64,000 nt of DNA from Ariolimax columbianus (GCA_036924085.1 JAVGWX010000006.1:36259533-36323532); one strand, 5' to 3'; positions 11,340 through 22,125 are shown, numbered from the stretch's first letter. A program made the numbers and translations. Notes: generated by a model from the sequence alone, not told the origin.

Positions 11340-11535
11340 TTAAATGGCCGATACATCAAGCTTTGTGATTACTGTAGGTAGCAGACGATAGGATTCGCTA
11401 GTTGTGAAAAACGGCTTCCATGAAACTGATTCTTGATTTTTAGGAACAGGCAAAAGTCACAAGGTACAAAATCCGGTGAATATGGTGGATGGGATATGAT
11501 TTCATACCCGCACGGTTTTCTGTCAACAAGGACTT
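11340..11535 (-). mobile_element. Mariner transposase C-terminal fragment
   Basis: The minus strand encodes HPPYSPDFVPCDFCLF followed by KNQFHG. The segment around HPPYSPD, which carries the last catalytic Asp, is diagnostic of Tc1/mariner-family (mariner type) transposases. Flanking transposase sequence in this orientation is missing. Confidence 0.85.
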
Positions 11536-11539
11536 AATT

Positions 11540-11735
11540 ACTGAAATGGAGACTTAGATCCGCCAGCCCAGACGGAGGAGTTCTACAATCAGGCCATCAG
11601 GAAAGTGGCGAATAGATGGGAGATGTGAATCGCCTTGCAGAGTCAATATACAGAGAAGGATTCAAGTTCAAACGAACTTCCATGGAAGTGTCTTGACTCC
11701 TTCATACTAAAAATGCAAAACGTTTGGACCATCCC
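11540..11735 (+). mobile_element. Mariner transposase end, opposite orientation
   Basis: The plus strand reads RKVANRWEM, a stop, then IALQSQYTEKD. This resembles the extreme C-terminus of mariner transposases (W..RC..CI...G.Y.EK). It points the opposite way to the fragment at 11340-11535, so the element was inverted internally or two copies met head to head. Confidence 0.55.
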
Positions 11736-11788
11736 TCGTACACATACAAACACACACAATTTCATACACACCTTTGAACAACTACACA

Positions 11789-11790
<2 letters not shown>

Positions 11791-11859
<69 letters not shown>
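11791..11859. repeat. (AT)n(AC)n microsatellite
   Basis: About 50 bp of AT repeat followed by about 18 bp of AC repeat. Confidence 0.95.
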
Positions 11860-11860
<1 letters not shown>

Positions 11861-12277
11861 TTTTTCATTCTTCGGCGTTATCCTGAAAGGGGCGGTGTGA
11901 CTTTAGGACGTGCTTTACAACGAGGCTACGATATCTGCGCATTTCGGCCCAACACATTCGAATTCAGCTTGTATTTTGTTTTTTGGAGTACTAATTGGCA
12001 TTTTCTTTTCCAATGCACAGGAGAGCACATCACAAAAATTACACAAAGAAAGATTGCATGAGATATTTATGACGAGATAAATATACGTACACGGGTTGTG
12101 AGAACGGCTCTTTGCGTCCAATACACAGAAAAACATCTATCAGACAGAAGCGTGTAAGCCGATAAACGACCAGGTTGCGCATAAACAAAAGCATATGGTT
12201 ACAAGGCACGAGGCATGCTATTTGACAGATCGATATATGTCATAACAATAAACCTCGAACTGATATAGGTATAACTT
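11860..12277. other. No gene recognised
   Basis: Nothing recognisable on either strand. Confidence 0.4.
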
Positions 12278-12585
12278 GGAGTGGGTCAAGAGGTTTACCA
12301 GGTGTAGATACAGGAACAAGTGGGAAGCAGAGCACACAGGTCGTCTATGACGCATGTTACCAGCTCAACAGAGGTGAACAGGTATAAATGTTTAAACTCC
12401 CGAAAGGCCTTAACAGATTGTGATACCATCTGTTCAACAAACTAACGATATGAGATACCGATGAACATGTCCGTGCCACTACCAAAATGACTGCTGGGAC
12501 ACTACTGCAAAAGTGTCAAACATACAAGGTACAAAGAAACCGCATATAAAAATCACTAATATCATTCCTAGACAAGCTCTATAGA
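12278..12585 (+). mobile_element. Degraded RNase H LINE, C-terminal part
   Basis: At the nucleotide level it follows 8328-8640 of the LINE at 4.7-8.7 kb: AGATACAGGAACAAGTGGGA, then ACCAGCTCAACAGAGGTGAA, CATCTGTTCAACAAACTAAC and GACAAGCTCTATAG. It is full of stops and indels. A (GAA)n run at about 12809-12822 is probably its own 3' end, pushed away by a SINE B insertion. Confidence 0.7.
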
Positions 12586-12594
12586 CATTTATAT

Positions 12595-12805
12595 ATTTTT
12601 TGCGTTCGCCTTATTTCTTTATTCCCTAAAGACAGTGTGCGTTGCACTATGTTTTTATTTTGCGCATGTCGGCTCAGAGCATCCGATTTCGGCTTACATT
12701 TTATGTATGGATCTGCTTCCTCCTGCATTTTCTAAGTATTTGCTTCGTCGAAGTAACGGTCGGTGCTATGACTGCGGAGCTAACCAAGATGTTACGTATA
12801 AAGAT
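12595..12805 (-). mobile_element. SINE B, degenerate copy
   Basis: Reading the minus strand: a decayed tRNA-like head, GCATTTTCTAAG-type body in reverse, the SINE core and an A-rich end at 12595. It sits between the LINE coding remnant and that LINE's (GAA)n tail. It is more diverged than the other SINE B copies. Confidence 0.7.
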
Positions 12806-12856
12806 GTACGAAGAAGAAGAAGATACCGTACATCCTAACATAATACTGGCTTAGTA

Positions 12857-13213
12857 CTTCTTCTTCGTTCGTTCTCAATCTCCCGCTACCAAGTCCTGAA
12901 AAGAGCTTTGTAAGTAGCAGGATGTTGTCCGAAGAACATAATGCGTTCTGTCGCTAGTTTACAGCTTGATTACGATATTTGCACCTTTCGGTCCGACACT
13001 TCCGACCTCAGCGGGCATTTTTAAAAACCGGGTTAGCCTTTCCCTTTCGATGCCTTCTCCTTGGCCTATCCGTTCTGCTGCAGTATGTTATCCAGGATCA
13101 CCACTTGGAGGTGTAGAAGGATCTTGAGAGTTCAGGTGCGCTGGCCCTGAGGCTAGCAGTCTACGAGTCGCTGACCGCAGAAGGTAATGACCTGTTCAGC
13201 ATCTTGATCCCCG
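12857..13213 (-). mobile_element. SINE A, older subfamily copy
   Basis: Full-length SINE A in reverse: the GAACGAACGAAGAAG tail is at the left and the head, ending GATCCC in reverse, at the right. It carries the older variants CTAGCGACA and TACTTACAAAGC-like bases that are also seen at 47853 and 58295. Confidence 0.85.
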
Positions 13214-13344
13214 CCCAGTACGACTGATGTAACACACTTAGCCGAAGATTAGAAGGATCAACACCTCAAGGTAGAAGGGAAAACATGCAGTAAATTCAAT
13301 TTAAGAAAAGGAAAACCAACTTAATTGCACGATGGCGGGGTGAG

Positions 13345-13615
13345 GGGGGGGGGGACAGGCAAAACATACTGATCAGACATGTTAGTCAGGGAAATGACTG
13401 TTCATCTTGGCAGCCTGGCTAATGAGGTGACGGATTGATGTGATCCACGTAGTAGTGGACGACAAGTAGTTAAAGCCAAGCATAGCACAACCTCAAGGAG
13501 GACCCCGGTCAACCTTCATCAGCACGCTAGGGATGTAAGGAAAACTACTGCAGCCTGCCACTGAACGTCGTTTTCATGGCACACAAAAGCATTCAACAAC
13601 AAAAACAACAACAAC
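13345..13615 (-). mobile_element. Family C element copy
   Basis: One satellite unit (ACATACTGATCAGACATG), then the body blocks GCAGCCTGGCTAATGAGGTG, GTGATCCACGTAGTAGTGG and ATCAGCACGCTAGGGATG, and an AACAACAA-rich left end. Minus orientation. A poly-G run precedes it at 13346. Confidence 0.8.
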
Positions 13616-14079
13616 TTTGCGCCTGTTGAGTTTCTTTCATTGTTGAGAGTGCCGACAACAGAGAACAAACTCTGTAGCTCTCGCGTTGGTTCCGAAATTT
13701 CCCCCTAACCTTGTCAGGTAGCCATTTGCTGTTGGGTGTACTAGAAGAGATGATCATATTTCCAAAAAAAAACAAAACAACCCACAGTCAAACTGATCAC
13801 GACGTGATTCGAACCTCGTACGTTAGGAGCTGACAACTCAAGTGCCACCGTATCTCCAACACATTCAATATATGTGTGTAACCTGTCTTTCTGTGGACGG
13901 ATCAACCTTGTAGGACGCCTTAAAACACGTGGGAGCTCCCAACAATCGGCAACGTGTGTCAAAGCAGATCTACAGCAGCCCTAGAGCGAGAGTTCGTTTG
14001 AGCCGCCTACTCTTCAACAGGTTCACATCATCACCCTGTGTCCGCCAGGAGTGTACCTCGCCCTGCATTAGTTTACCCT
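13616..14079. other. No gene recognised
   Basis: Nothing firm. A frame that opens at 13929 joins the LINE remnant downstream, but its first part matches nothing known to me. Confidence 0.4.
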
Positions 14080-14840
14080 GCCATAGACTGGATCGTTGCT
14101 CGGGTGAAGACGCACAACTCTGGAATAGACAACGGCAGCTGCGTCTGACAGACGTTGGCTACCCAGATGACGTAGTCATGCCTGCTCCTCAACATGAGGT
14201 GCTGATAAAAGCACTGGAGACCTGTGGGGATACCCCATCACGATTGGGCTTTCACACTTCTGAGCTGAAAACCAAGATCCAAAACCTTGACCGTAGTTCT
14301 ATAGGGGCAGAAGTCATTGCAGGCGGCAACCTTGTAAGCGCCACCAACAGCTTTATTTATCTGGGCAGCCGCCAACATTTTCACACACGTAGTCACCCGG
14401 ATTTTATTAGAAGAATGGGCCTTGATGCTACCTCTACAAATGCTCTGTACCGAGTCTGGATACATCGGATGCTCTCATTGGTAATCAGGCAACGTATTAA
14501 ACACAACTTGTGTCCATCCCCATCCTGGTATATGCATAGGAGAACTGGAATATCCTGCAGCATGACCAGAAGCGTATCAAAGCTTTTCACATGTGCAGCC
14601 AGAGCCGCATTCTCGGCATCTACTGGTACGATAGGGCCCAAACGCTAAAAAATTTTAAACCAAACGCTTAGGCCACACTGCGCACATGATTGGACGTCAT
14701 TTATACCAAGTCGCATCATCACAGCGTGTCCATATTCGGGCATATCGCACGACTTCCCGAGGCTGTCCCGACCAGCCAGCTATTGAATCAGACTATGGAC
14801 ATTAGGGTGTGGAGGGAGTGGAGGGTGGGCCGAGTGGTCC
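14080..14840 (+). mobile_element. LINE reverse transcriptase remnant
   Basis: The plus strand carries a decayed RT catalytic motif GYPDDVVMPAPQ (YADD changed to YPDD), followed by RLGFHTSELKTKIQNL, NSFIYLGS and, in another frame, FGHIARLP near 14730. These follow the RT palm, thumb and C-terminal order of a non-LTR retrotransposon. The loss of the first catalytic-box alanine, frame changes and absent upstream domains show it is dead. Confidence 0.8.
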
Positions 14841-14997
14841 ACTCCTACATAATCTCGCCGCCCTCGCACATCCTGGCTGAACCAAACAAGAATGATTTTA
14901 CCCTCACTGCGTGAAGACTGGACCACAGTTATTCATCGTGGGCACGGTTGATTTGCGCAACGAAACCCTCTTGCCTAGACGAATTACTACTATAAGT

Positions 14998-16025
14998 ACT
15001 ACTACTACTACTAATAATAATAATAATAAATATAATAATAGCTGTCCATCGTTGTCGATGAGGACCGCCGACATCATCCTTGTCACAAATTTCCCTGTTA
15101 GGTGTGGGTGCACATGTGGCCGAACAGGCCAATGCCGGCACGAAAACATCTGCTACATATCGGGCACACGAGGTTTGTAGAAGGGGATGGTGTTCCCGCT
15201 GCTCGGGATTTTCGGGTCTCGCGTCTGCTCTGTGCTTTCACAACACGGTCGTCTTCGCCGGTAGCTACACCCGATTTGACTGCGCTTCTCCAGTCAGATC
15301 TGTTTTGCGCAAGACATTCCCAGGTGTCGATGTTGGCAACTTTTCAGTGAGTCCTTCAGACCGTCTTTAAAACGTTTCTTTGGGCGCCCTCTCTCGCGCC
15401 ATCCGTCTCTCAGCTCGCCGTAGAGAAGCCTCTTTGGGAGCCGCTCGTCTGACATACGGACGAGGTGTCCGGCCCATCCTAGTCGTGCTTTTTCTAGCAG
15501 TGCATGGATGCTGGGCATGTTAGCCCTCGAGAGAACCTCGATGTCAGTGACATGATCTTGCCATCGGATGTGGAATATTCGCCTCAGGCAACCTGTGTGG
15601 AAGTGGTTTAACCTCCTTGCATGTCCAGAGTATACAGTCCAGCTTTCGCAAGCGTATAGTAGGGTTGGAATGATGGTTGCACGGTCGACTTTGAGTTTGG
15701 TCTTGACGCTGATGCCACGACGTGCCCAGACCATCGAGCGCAGTCTACCAAAGGCTGTGCTGGCCTTTGCTATTCTGCTTGACACCTCATCGTCTAGTCT
15801 GACAGATCTCGACAGCGTTCTGCCCAGATATGTGAATTTGTCTACGACATTTAGTGTCTGCCCACTGACTGTAGTCTCTGATTTTGTGTACGGCATGCCT
15901 GGTGCTGGTTGGTACATGACCTCTGTTTTTTTGGCATTTATGGTCAGGCCAAAATTGTCGCATGCGGAAGCGAACCGGTCCATTCCAACCTGCATGTTCA
16001 GTTCTGAGTTGCTCATTAGAGAAAG
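14998..16025 (-). mobile_element. LINE 3' part: RT thumb to C-terminal zinc finger
   Basis: The minus strand encodes FGLTINAKKTEV, KFTYLGRTLS, a RISK-like segment, RRGISVKTKLKV, LLYACESWT, then DIEVLSRANMPS and WAGHLVRM. A stretch rich in Cys and His near 15100, in shifted frames, resembles the C2H2-like end of this LINE type. The element ends in a (TAT/TAG)n run at 14998-15045. The palm is missing, so it is 5' truncated. A relative of the same type, in plus orientation, lies at 54720-55090. Confidence 0.85.
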
Positions 16026-16029
16026 AACA

Positions 16030-16121
16030 AAACGTCGAAGAAGAAGAAGAAGAAGAAGAGAAAGAAGAACAAGAAAAAGAAGAAGAAACGAAAGAAGAAG
16101 AAGCAAGACGAAGATGAAGAA
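16030..16121. repeat. (GAA)n-rich simple repeat
   Basis: Impure GAA/AAG repeat directly upstream (in the minus reading) of the LINE fragment. Confidence 0.9.
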
Positions 16122-16497
16122 AGTATCACTAAAAAATAAAGCTATAATTAAATATGTAACAAATAACAAAACAACATACAAGTTTTGGAATCAGTATTGT
16201 AAATTTTTTTTTGGACAGAACAAAAGATTGGCACTATGTTCTTGTATCTGCGTATGAGACTAAATTACCAAACCGAAGCTTAACATACAATGAACATAAC
16301 ATTAAGAACGCGAACAGTGACAGTATGACGGCTTTCTCAGGGTGAAGTTAACTTTTCCCGATTTTTTAATTGATTTACTTACAAAGTACAGTTGGAACAC
16401 AAAACATTAAATTATAACTCGTCCTTTAGGCAATGACATGTCAAAAGTTGGAACAATTATCTAACAAATGAAAGCGTTCATAGTTTATTTTTAATTC

Positions 16498-16692
16498 TTA
16501 AATTCTCGATGGTGTAAGATAAGGGACAACATGTTCTAAAATTGTTTTGACCGTGCCTAGCCTCAAGTGGGAACGCTGAATTTCAACGGGTATTGTGTGA
16601 TCTACATTGATGTCATTTGGACCAGTCATAGGGTGCATTCCAAACGCATACGTACTAGCCAACTGAATGAGTTTGCTTATTCCGATTGACAC
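16498..16692 (-). CDS. Unrecognised short open frame
   Basis: A 64-codon frame with mixed, protein-like composition, including MHPMTGPNDINVDHTIPVE and ending at a natural stop. I do not recognise the family. There is no visible splice site, and the sequence around it (16122-16840) shows nothing else. It could be an exon or element remnant, or chance. Confidence 0.2.
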   Translation of the reverse strand: MSIGISKLIQLASTYAFGMHPMTGPNDINVDHTIPVEIQRSHLRLGTVKTILEHVVPYLTPSRI

Positions 16693-16839
16693 AAAGTAAA
16701 CATAACTTTGTTAATGTTTGAACATATTTTATTGGCTAGGTGTTCAATGCAGGGATGTGAGTATTCTGGGAAATGTACACAATAACGCACTTATTTAAAA
16801 TATGGGGAGGAAGTTGGGGTAGGGAGTGTTTAATACTTA

Positions 16840-17146
16840 ATACAGGGGAGGTGTGGGAGGGTGGGGGGGGAGGGTTCAAGATATACAGGCCAAGACCCTC
16901 ACCTCGGCTTTATCGTAGCCCTACCTGGAAACGGGCTGTTTTTGGGGCAGCCTGGCTAGGTTATGGACGTGATCCAAGTAGTACGTGACAAGTATAGCAC
17001 AACCGCCTAGAGGACCCGGGTCCACCTTGATCATCACGCTCGGGATGTGAAGAATGTTACTGTAATCCGCCACTTTACGTCATTTTCAGGGCGCATAAAA
17101 GAGTAAGCTTCTCATTGTGGGCATTCTCAAACAACAAGAACAACCA
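16840..17146 (-). mobile_element. Family C element copy
   Basis: From left to right: poly-G, a satellite remnant ending ACAGGCCAAGACCCTCAC, CTGGAAACGGGCTG, GCAGCCTGGCTAGG, ATCATCACGCTCGGGATG, GTCATTTTCAGGGCGCA and the left end AGTAAGCTTCTCATTGTGGG. The array is reduced to a trace. Minus orientation. Confidence 0.8.
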
Positions 17147-17740
17147 CATTAAAGCACAACTACATGTTAAAAAAACCGGTCATTCAAGAAGAATAGGAGA
17201 GTATTCCAAGTTATCTCAAGCTCTTAACAAGATAGACTCTCACATGAAATGCAATATAACATTTGGTAGCTGCCACCCAAAAAAACAGATCTAGCCCTAC
17301 AGTGGATTCTGACCCCCTGTGTTGACACGAGAAGGCAGAAAAGTCGGAAGTGGTGACATGCAGACTAGTTACCCACAGAGCAATAATGAGACTCATAAAA
17401 TTATAAATGAGGAGGAAATGGAGACCAGCACAAAGAATACACATTAGAACATGACATCATAGACAAACTTGGCTGAGATGGACAGAAATGGATCATAATA
17501 CTCAGGACGGTACATAAGCAGAAACAAGGCCCATCTCCACAAAATGTGAATGCGAGGCACCCAAACAAACCCCCAGAACATGTTCTGTGGGACTACCCCC
17601 ATTATACAGACCAAAGAGGCAGCCTGGCTCAGGAAGCGACAGTGCACGAAGGGGAGGGGGGGGGGGGGGCTGGCGAAGACCTGAAACGTAAAGTCTTATT
17701 TGTGAACCTCACCGAACTATAAGTATAGCAGCATTTGGTT
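17147..17740. other. No gene recognised
   Basis: Only short chance frames. A poly-G run lies at about 17652-17669. Confidence 0.4.
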
Positions 17741-18096
17741 TGGCTTGGCTTCGTTCGTTCTCAATCTCCCTCTACCAAACCCAACACGAGCCTAAGTAGC
17801 AGAATGTAGTCCAGAGAACGGTATGGGCTGGGTCGTAGTTTACAGCTAGACTGCAATATCTGCACCTTTCGGTCCAACACATCCGACTGCAGCAAGCATT
17901 TTTTTAGTACCGGGTTAGCATTCACGCTTCGAACTCTTCTCCTTAGCCAGTCTGCCCTGCTGCAGCCTGTTATCCAGGATTACCGCGTGGAGATGTAGAA
18001 AGGTCTTGGCAGCTTTGGTTCCCTGGCCCTGACGCTAGCAGTCAGCTATGGGTCACTGATCGCTGCACCTCATGCGCTGCTCAGCATCTTGATCCC
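17741..18096 (-). mobile_element. SINE A, CCAAG-tailed copy
   Basis: Full-length SINE A in reverse. The tail is of the GAAGCCAAGCC type rather than (GAA)n. The flanks ATAGCAGCA (about 17727) and ATAGCAACA (about 18097) may be an imperfect target-site duplication. Confidence 0.9.
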
Positions 18097-18390
18097 ATAG
18101 CAACAGTTGATCGAAGAAGAAGAATAAGAATGGAAATGAATTATTGTATACTTTTGAATGCACATTGAAATAAAAGCTTTGTACAAAAATGTATTTATTT
18201 TATTTTTATTTAAAACTGCATTAAACATTTTCAAATTTTCAGTCAGCACCATCGTCCACTTTTTGTGTGTAAGAAAAACGGTGTAGTAAAATGGTTAGAG
18301 TCACGGATCACGAGCTAAACTTACCATTATGGAAAGTAAACAAATTCAGACATGCGTGTCTTAAAATCGTTTGCACCAGACCGTTTACCT

Positions 18391-18692
18391 GGAGGCCACT
18401 CTTCTCTCTCTTCTCTCACCTCACTCTGTTTCATTTGACTCTGTCCTACAGTCACACCCTTGCACAACTTTCACACGCGCCCTCGTGGTAAAGCCCTTCC
18501 ATTGCACTTTGGTTGGGCTAGCTTCTGAGGGCGCACAAACCTAGCATAGGTACATACAGATGCACACATGCATCCAAGCACTGGTTTATGCGTCCTGATA
18601 TCGCCCAATTGACTACGGTCTGGGGTGGAAAATGGCGCGCCTCCGCCAGTAGAAACTAGTGAGGCAAACATCTAAGCAAAAAAAAAAAAAAA
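18391..18692 (+). mobile_element. SINE E, about 300 bp with poly-A
   Basis: Shares long matches with 48836-49131 (minus): TCTGTTTCATTTGACTCTGT, CCATTGCACTTTGGTTGGGC, ATCGCCCAATTGACTACGG and GCCAGTAGAAA, ending in poly-A. Partial copies are at 50727 and 51190. I saw no clear Pol III boxes. Length, poly-A and dispersal suggest a SINE-like retroposon of unknown origin. Confidence 0.75.
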
Positions 18693-18834
18693 GTTTGGCG
18701 CAAAACGCAGTACAGCAAACACCGTCTTCGGAAAAAAATGCGAATGCAAGTAAATTATAAATAATTGTGCGAGTGGTAGAGAAACATCGAATCAAATCTC
18801 AGTAAGAATTAAGGCTGTTTTATTTTACTAGCAA

Positions 18835-19045
18835 AGGCGAAACATTATATGCACACTCATAGACAAATGGGCAAAGGAAACGTAATAAGGGGAATGAACA
18901 ATCAGCCACATTGGCAAATATAATGCTGAAGGGAGAGAGGTTGAAAAAAGTTGTTACCTTTAACTTTTTGGGCAGCACAATTGACACATAAGGAGCACCA
19001 GGAGGTACATATCCAGACATAAGGATCAGAATTGGAAAGACAAGA
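18835..19045 (+). mobile_element. LINE RT fragment, part 1
   Basis: The plus strand reads LKGERLKKVVTFNFLGSTID, a stop, then IRIRIGKTRG. This is the RT thumb region (V..F.YLGS.I) of a non-LTR element. It breaks off exactly where SINE A begins. Confidence 0.75.
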
Positions 19046-19219
19046 GGGATCAAGATGCTGAGCAGCTCATGAGCTGCAGTGGTCAGCGACCCATAGCTGA
19101 CTGCTAGCGTCAGGGCCAGCGAACCATAGCTGCCAAGACCCTTCTACACCTCCACGCGGTGATCCTGGATAACAGGCTGCAGCAGGGCAGACTGGATAAG
19201 GAAAAGGGATCGAAGAGAT
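19046..19219 (+). mobile_element. SINE A, 5' half only
   Basis: Starts with the canonical GGGATCAAGATGCTGAGCAG and runs to GGGATCGAAGAG, then stops with no core and no tail. 3' truncation is unusual for retroposition, so the missing half was probably deleted together with neighbouring LINE sequence. Confidence 0.85.
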
Positions 19220-19221
19220 AA

Positions 19222-19325
19222 TATTCAATAAACACCATTGTCAAGTCGGCACTGTTGTATGTAGCGGAGACATGGAAGAGGTCAAGGCCATACAACAAAC
19301 TATATATATCCTTTGTTGCAGCCTA
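19222..19325 (+). mobile_element. LINE RT fragment, part 2
   Basis: The plus strand reads NTIVKSALLYVAETWKR, the segment expected shortly after part 1 in RTE-like RT thumbs (IVKS.LLYG.ETW). It shows that the SINE 5' half sits inside this LINE remnant. Confidence 0.7.
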
Positions 19326-19704
19326 GTGTCAAATATGCTATCAATTGATATGCATTACTCTTATAACTACTTTTGCCAAAATGTCGTAATGCTGACATGA
19401 TTTTGTAACGTGTAGCCTCGATACGGCATTTGACACGTCACCTGAAGTCAGCTCAGGTTATTCCATAGGATCTTTGATAATTATCAAACCAATAGTTCTT
19501 TGAATCTTAAAATTGAAACAGAGCTTTTTCCTTTGGACCGTTATCCAAGAAACATTGAAATTGTGTATTTTTTTAAAGTGCGTTTTAAATATAAGTGTTT
19601 TATTGCACCTTCAAGACAAAATTATAAATTATTAATGGCGAGTTGGTTGAACTTGATTGAGATCGCAGGGCTTGTGAGAGAGGTTCGGGAAGGGGGAGTT
19701 TCTT
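19326..19704. other. No gene recognised
   Basis: AT-rich, nothing recognisable. Confidence 0.4.
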
Positions 19705-19861
19705 TAATTAATTTAACTTAACAACTTTATACTGGTTTAGAAGACTATGTAGAGTCTGTACATAACCCGTTTCTTTTACATTCACTTGATCTAAAAATAC
19801 ATTGGCGCATTCACTCTATTATTAAACGCATTAATTGACACTGCCTCCACTATTTCCTGTG
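19705..19861 (-). mobile_element. CR1-like LINE 3' end
   Basis: Matches 50236-50372 over TTTATACTGGTTTAGAAGAC and the dyad GACTATGTAGAGTC (19743-19756), with AACTTAAC repeats at its outer edge. The plus-strand version at 61255-61345 directly follows CR1-like RT sequence, which identifies this as that element's 3' end. Confidence 0.7.
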
Positions 19862-20023
19862 GGTTGCTGAAGTCGGATGTGTTGGACCGAAAGGTGAAAA
19901 TATCGCAGTCACGCTGTAAACTACGACACAACGCATTCCGTTCTCTGGACTACATTCTGCTACTTAGGCCCATGTCAGGGTTTGGTAGCAGGAGATTGAG
20001 AACGAAGCCAAGCCAAGCCAAGC
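19862..20023 (+). mobile_element. SINE A, 3' part with CCAAG tail
   Basis: Begins in the core at GCTGAAGTCGGATGTGTTGG and ends with AGAACGAAGCC followed by repeats of CCAAG. Either a 5'-truncated insertion or the displaced 3' half of the copy at 19046. Confidence 0.9.
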
Positions 20024-20369
20024 CATTTCTTGTGGCAATGCATTTCAAGCAATGGTCATTTTTTTAACTAAAAGAAAAATTCATTGTATCTAATCTGGAC
20101 CTTTCTTTAATTAATTTGTGACTGTTTCCTCTTGCTCTTGTTGGCGATTGTGTTTTAAAAACATGTTATAGTCTAATGTATCCTTCCTGTTGATTAACTT
20201 ATTAACCTATATTATGTCACCTCGAATTCTTCTCTTTTCTAGACACTCTGAGCATGGCCTACTGTGTTTAGAGTTGGATGTGCTCTGGGTCGCTTTTTCT
20301 GAGTCTTTCCTCATAACAATACTTCTGGAATCCCCACTATTAGCCTCGCCGCTCTCATTTATATTGTTG
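20024..20369. other. No gene recognised
   Basis: AT-rich, nothing recognisable. Confidence 0.4.
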
Positions 20370-20577
20370 ATGTTGTTTGCGAATGCCCACAATGAGAATG
20401 TTTAATCTTTTGTGCGCCCTGAAAAGGAGGTTACTTAACGATTTCAATCGCTTGCCTCACTTCCTGAGCGTGCTTATGAAAACAGCCCGTTTCCAGGAAA
20501 GACTACAAGGAAGCCGATGTGAGGGTCTTGACCAGTATATTTTGCCTGGCCAGACATTAGTCTCGCTCCCCTTTTTG
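20370..20577 (+). mobile_element. Family C element, short deletion copy
   Basis: Left end CCCACAATGAGAATG, GCGCCCTGAAAAGGAGG, then an internal deletion joins CCTGAGCGTGCT directly to ATGAAAACAGCCCGTTTCC. GAGGGTCTTGACCAG, less than one satellite unit and the end dyad AGACATTAGTCT (20552-20563) follow. This shows the minimal form with almost no array. Confidence 0.8.
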
Positions 20578-20711
20578 TATTGTTGAACATCTGTTTCTTT
20601 CATGTTGTACTGTACATTTTAGAGGCAGATCTTCAGCGCCGGTATTGCTAGTTATATAATAGTTTTACAAACTGTTTCGTCCATTGTACCGCTGTCGCTG
20701 TGGTTGACAAT

Positions 20712-21337
20712 TGGCGCTCCTATTCTTCTTCTTCGTTCGTTCTCAATCTCCTACTACCAAACCCTGAAAGGGCTTAAGTAGCAGAATGTAGTCCAGAGAA
20801 CAGAATGCGTTGTGTTGTAGTTTACAGCTTGGCTTCGATATTTGCACCTTTCGGTCCAATACATACGACTTCAGCAAGCATTTTTTGAGTACCGCGTTAG
20901 CATTCCCTCTTCGATCCCTTCTCCTTAGCCAGTCTGCCCTGCTGCAGCATGTTATCCAGGATCACCGCGTAGAGGTGTAGAAGGGTCTTGGCAGCTATGG
21001 TTCGCTGGCCCTGACGCTAGCAGTCAGCTATGGGTAGCTGACCACTGCAGCTCATGCGCTGCTCAGCGTCCTGATCCCATTTCTAAGGATTCTACATGGA
21101 AGATAGTAGTCTTGGTCAGTATAGTATGCCTGACGCTGAGGCGACGTCCTGGTCAGCATAGTGTGCATGTCGCTGAGACGACATCCTGGTCAGTATAGTG
21201 TGCCTGTCGCCTCGTGGAGGTGTAAAAGGGTCTTGGCTGCTATGGTTCGCCGGCCCTGACGCTAGCAGTCAGCTATGGGTCGCTAACCACTGCAGCTCAT
21301 GCGCTGCTCAGCATCTTGATCCCTGGCGCTCCTATTC
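20712..21337 (-). mobile_element. Chimeric SINE A carrying a family C satellite segment
   Basis: Flanked by a perfect 14-bp direct repeat TGGCGCTCCTATTC (20712-20725 and 21324-21337). On the minus strand the order is: SINE A bases 1-113 (21211-21323), about 131 bp of family C satellite with its unique flank TACTATCTTCCATGTAGAAT (21080-21210), then a complete SINE A with (GAA)n tail (20726-21079). The inner SINE starts GGGATCAGGACGCTGAG, a variant shared with the SINE at 22855, which has the same satellite junction. The outer duplication indicates integration as one unit. Confidence 0.85.
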
Positions 21338-21671
21338 AATTCACTAATGGGAAGGTAGTACCATAGCATGCACTGCTGTCGGAGAGGAAATGACCTTTGT
21401 TCGAAACATCAGCTTTTTATGAAGTTTGGGTTATCAGTTCACTTCCTTGCCACCCTTCATTCCATTATAGTTAATCAGGACAGAAGATGCAGCACAGTGA
21501 ATGAGCTATAAACTACGCCACTACGTCGTTTTCAGGACAATCGCTGAAGAAGACGAAGAAGAGAATAATAATAATAAGAAGAAGAAGGGTTAATCAGATA
21601 CCGATTTACATATGGGTCAATTTTGTTGTTTTTTTGCTGCGGTACCCAGTCCATGATTAATTAAAGATCGT
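21338..21671. other. No gene; GAA-rich patch
   Basis: No gene seen. A mixed GAA/AAT simple repeat lies at about 21543-21590. Confidence 0.4.
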
Positions 21672-22125
21672 CTGATCAGTATGTTTCACCTGACCCTGAC
21701 ATGTCTGATCAGTATGTTTCACCTCACCCTGACATGTCTGATCAGTATGTCTCACCTGACCCTGCCATGTCTGATCAGTTTGTTTCACCTGACCCTGACT
21801 AACATGTCTGATCAGTTTGTTTCATCTGACCCTCACATGTCTGATCAGTATGTTTCATCTCACCCTATCATGTCTGATCAGTATTTTTCACCTGACCCTG
21901 ACTACCATGTCTGATGAGTTTGTTTCACCTGACCCAAACATGTCTGATCAGTATGTTTCACGTGACCCTGACTAACATGTCTGATCAGTATGTTTCACGT
22001 GACCCTGACTAACATGTCTGATGAGTTTGTTTCACGTGACCCTGACTAACATGTCCGATCAGTTTGTTTCACCTGATCCCGACTAACATGTCTGGTTCGT
22101 ATATTATGCCTGACCATTCGCTAGT
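21672..22125 (+). repeat. Family C satellite array with right end
   Basis: About a dozen units of 30-38 bp with GTCTGATCAGTATGTTTCAC and CTGACCCTGACTAACAT, ending in CATTCGCTAGTCTCCTC and CCCC. No left body is attached, so this is an end fragment or array-only copy. Confidence 0.85.
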
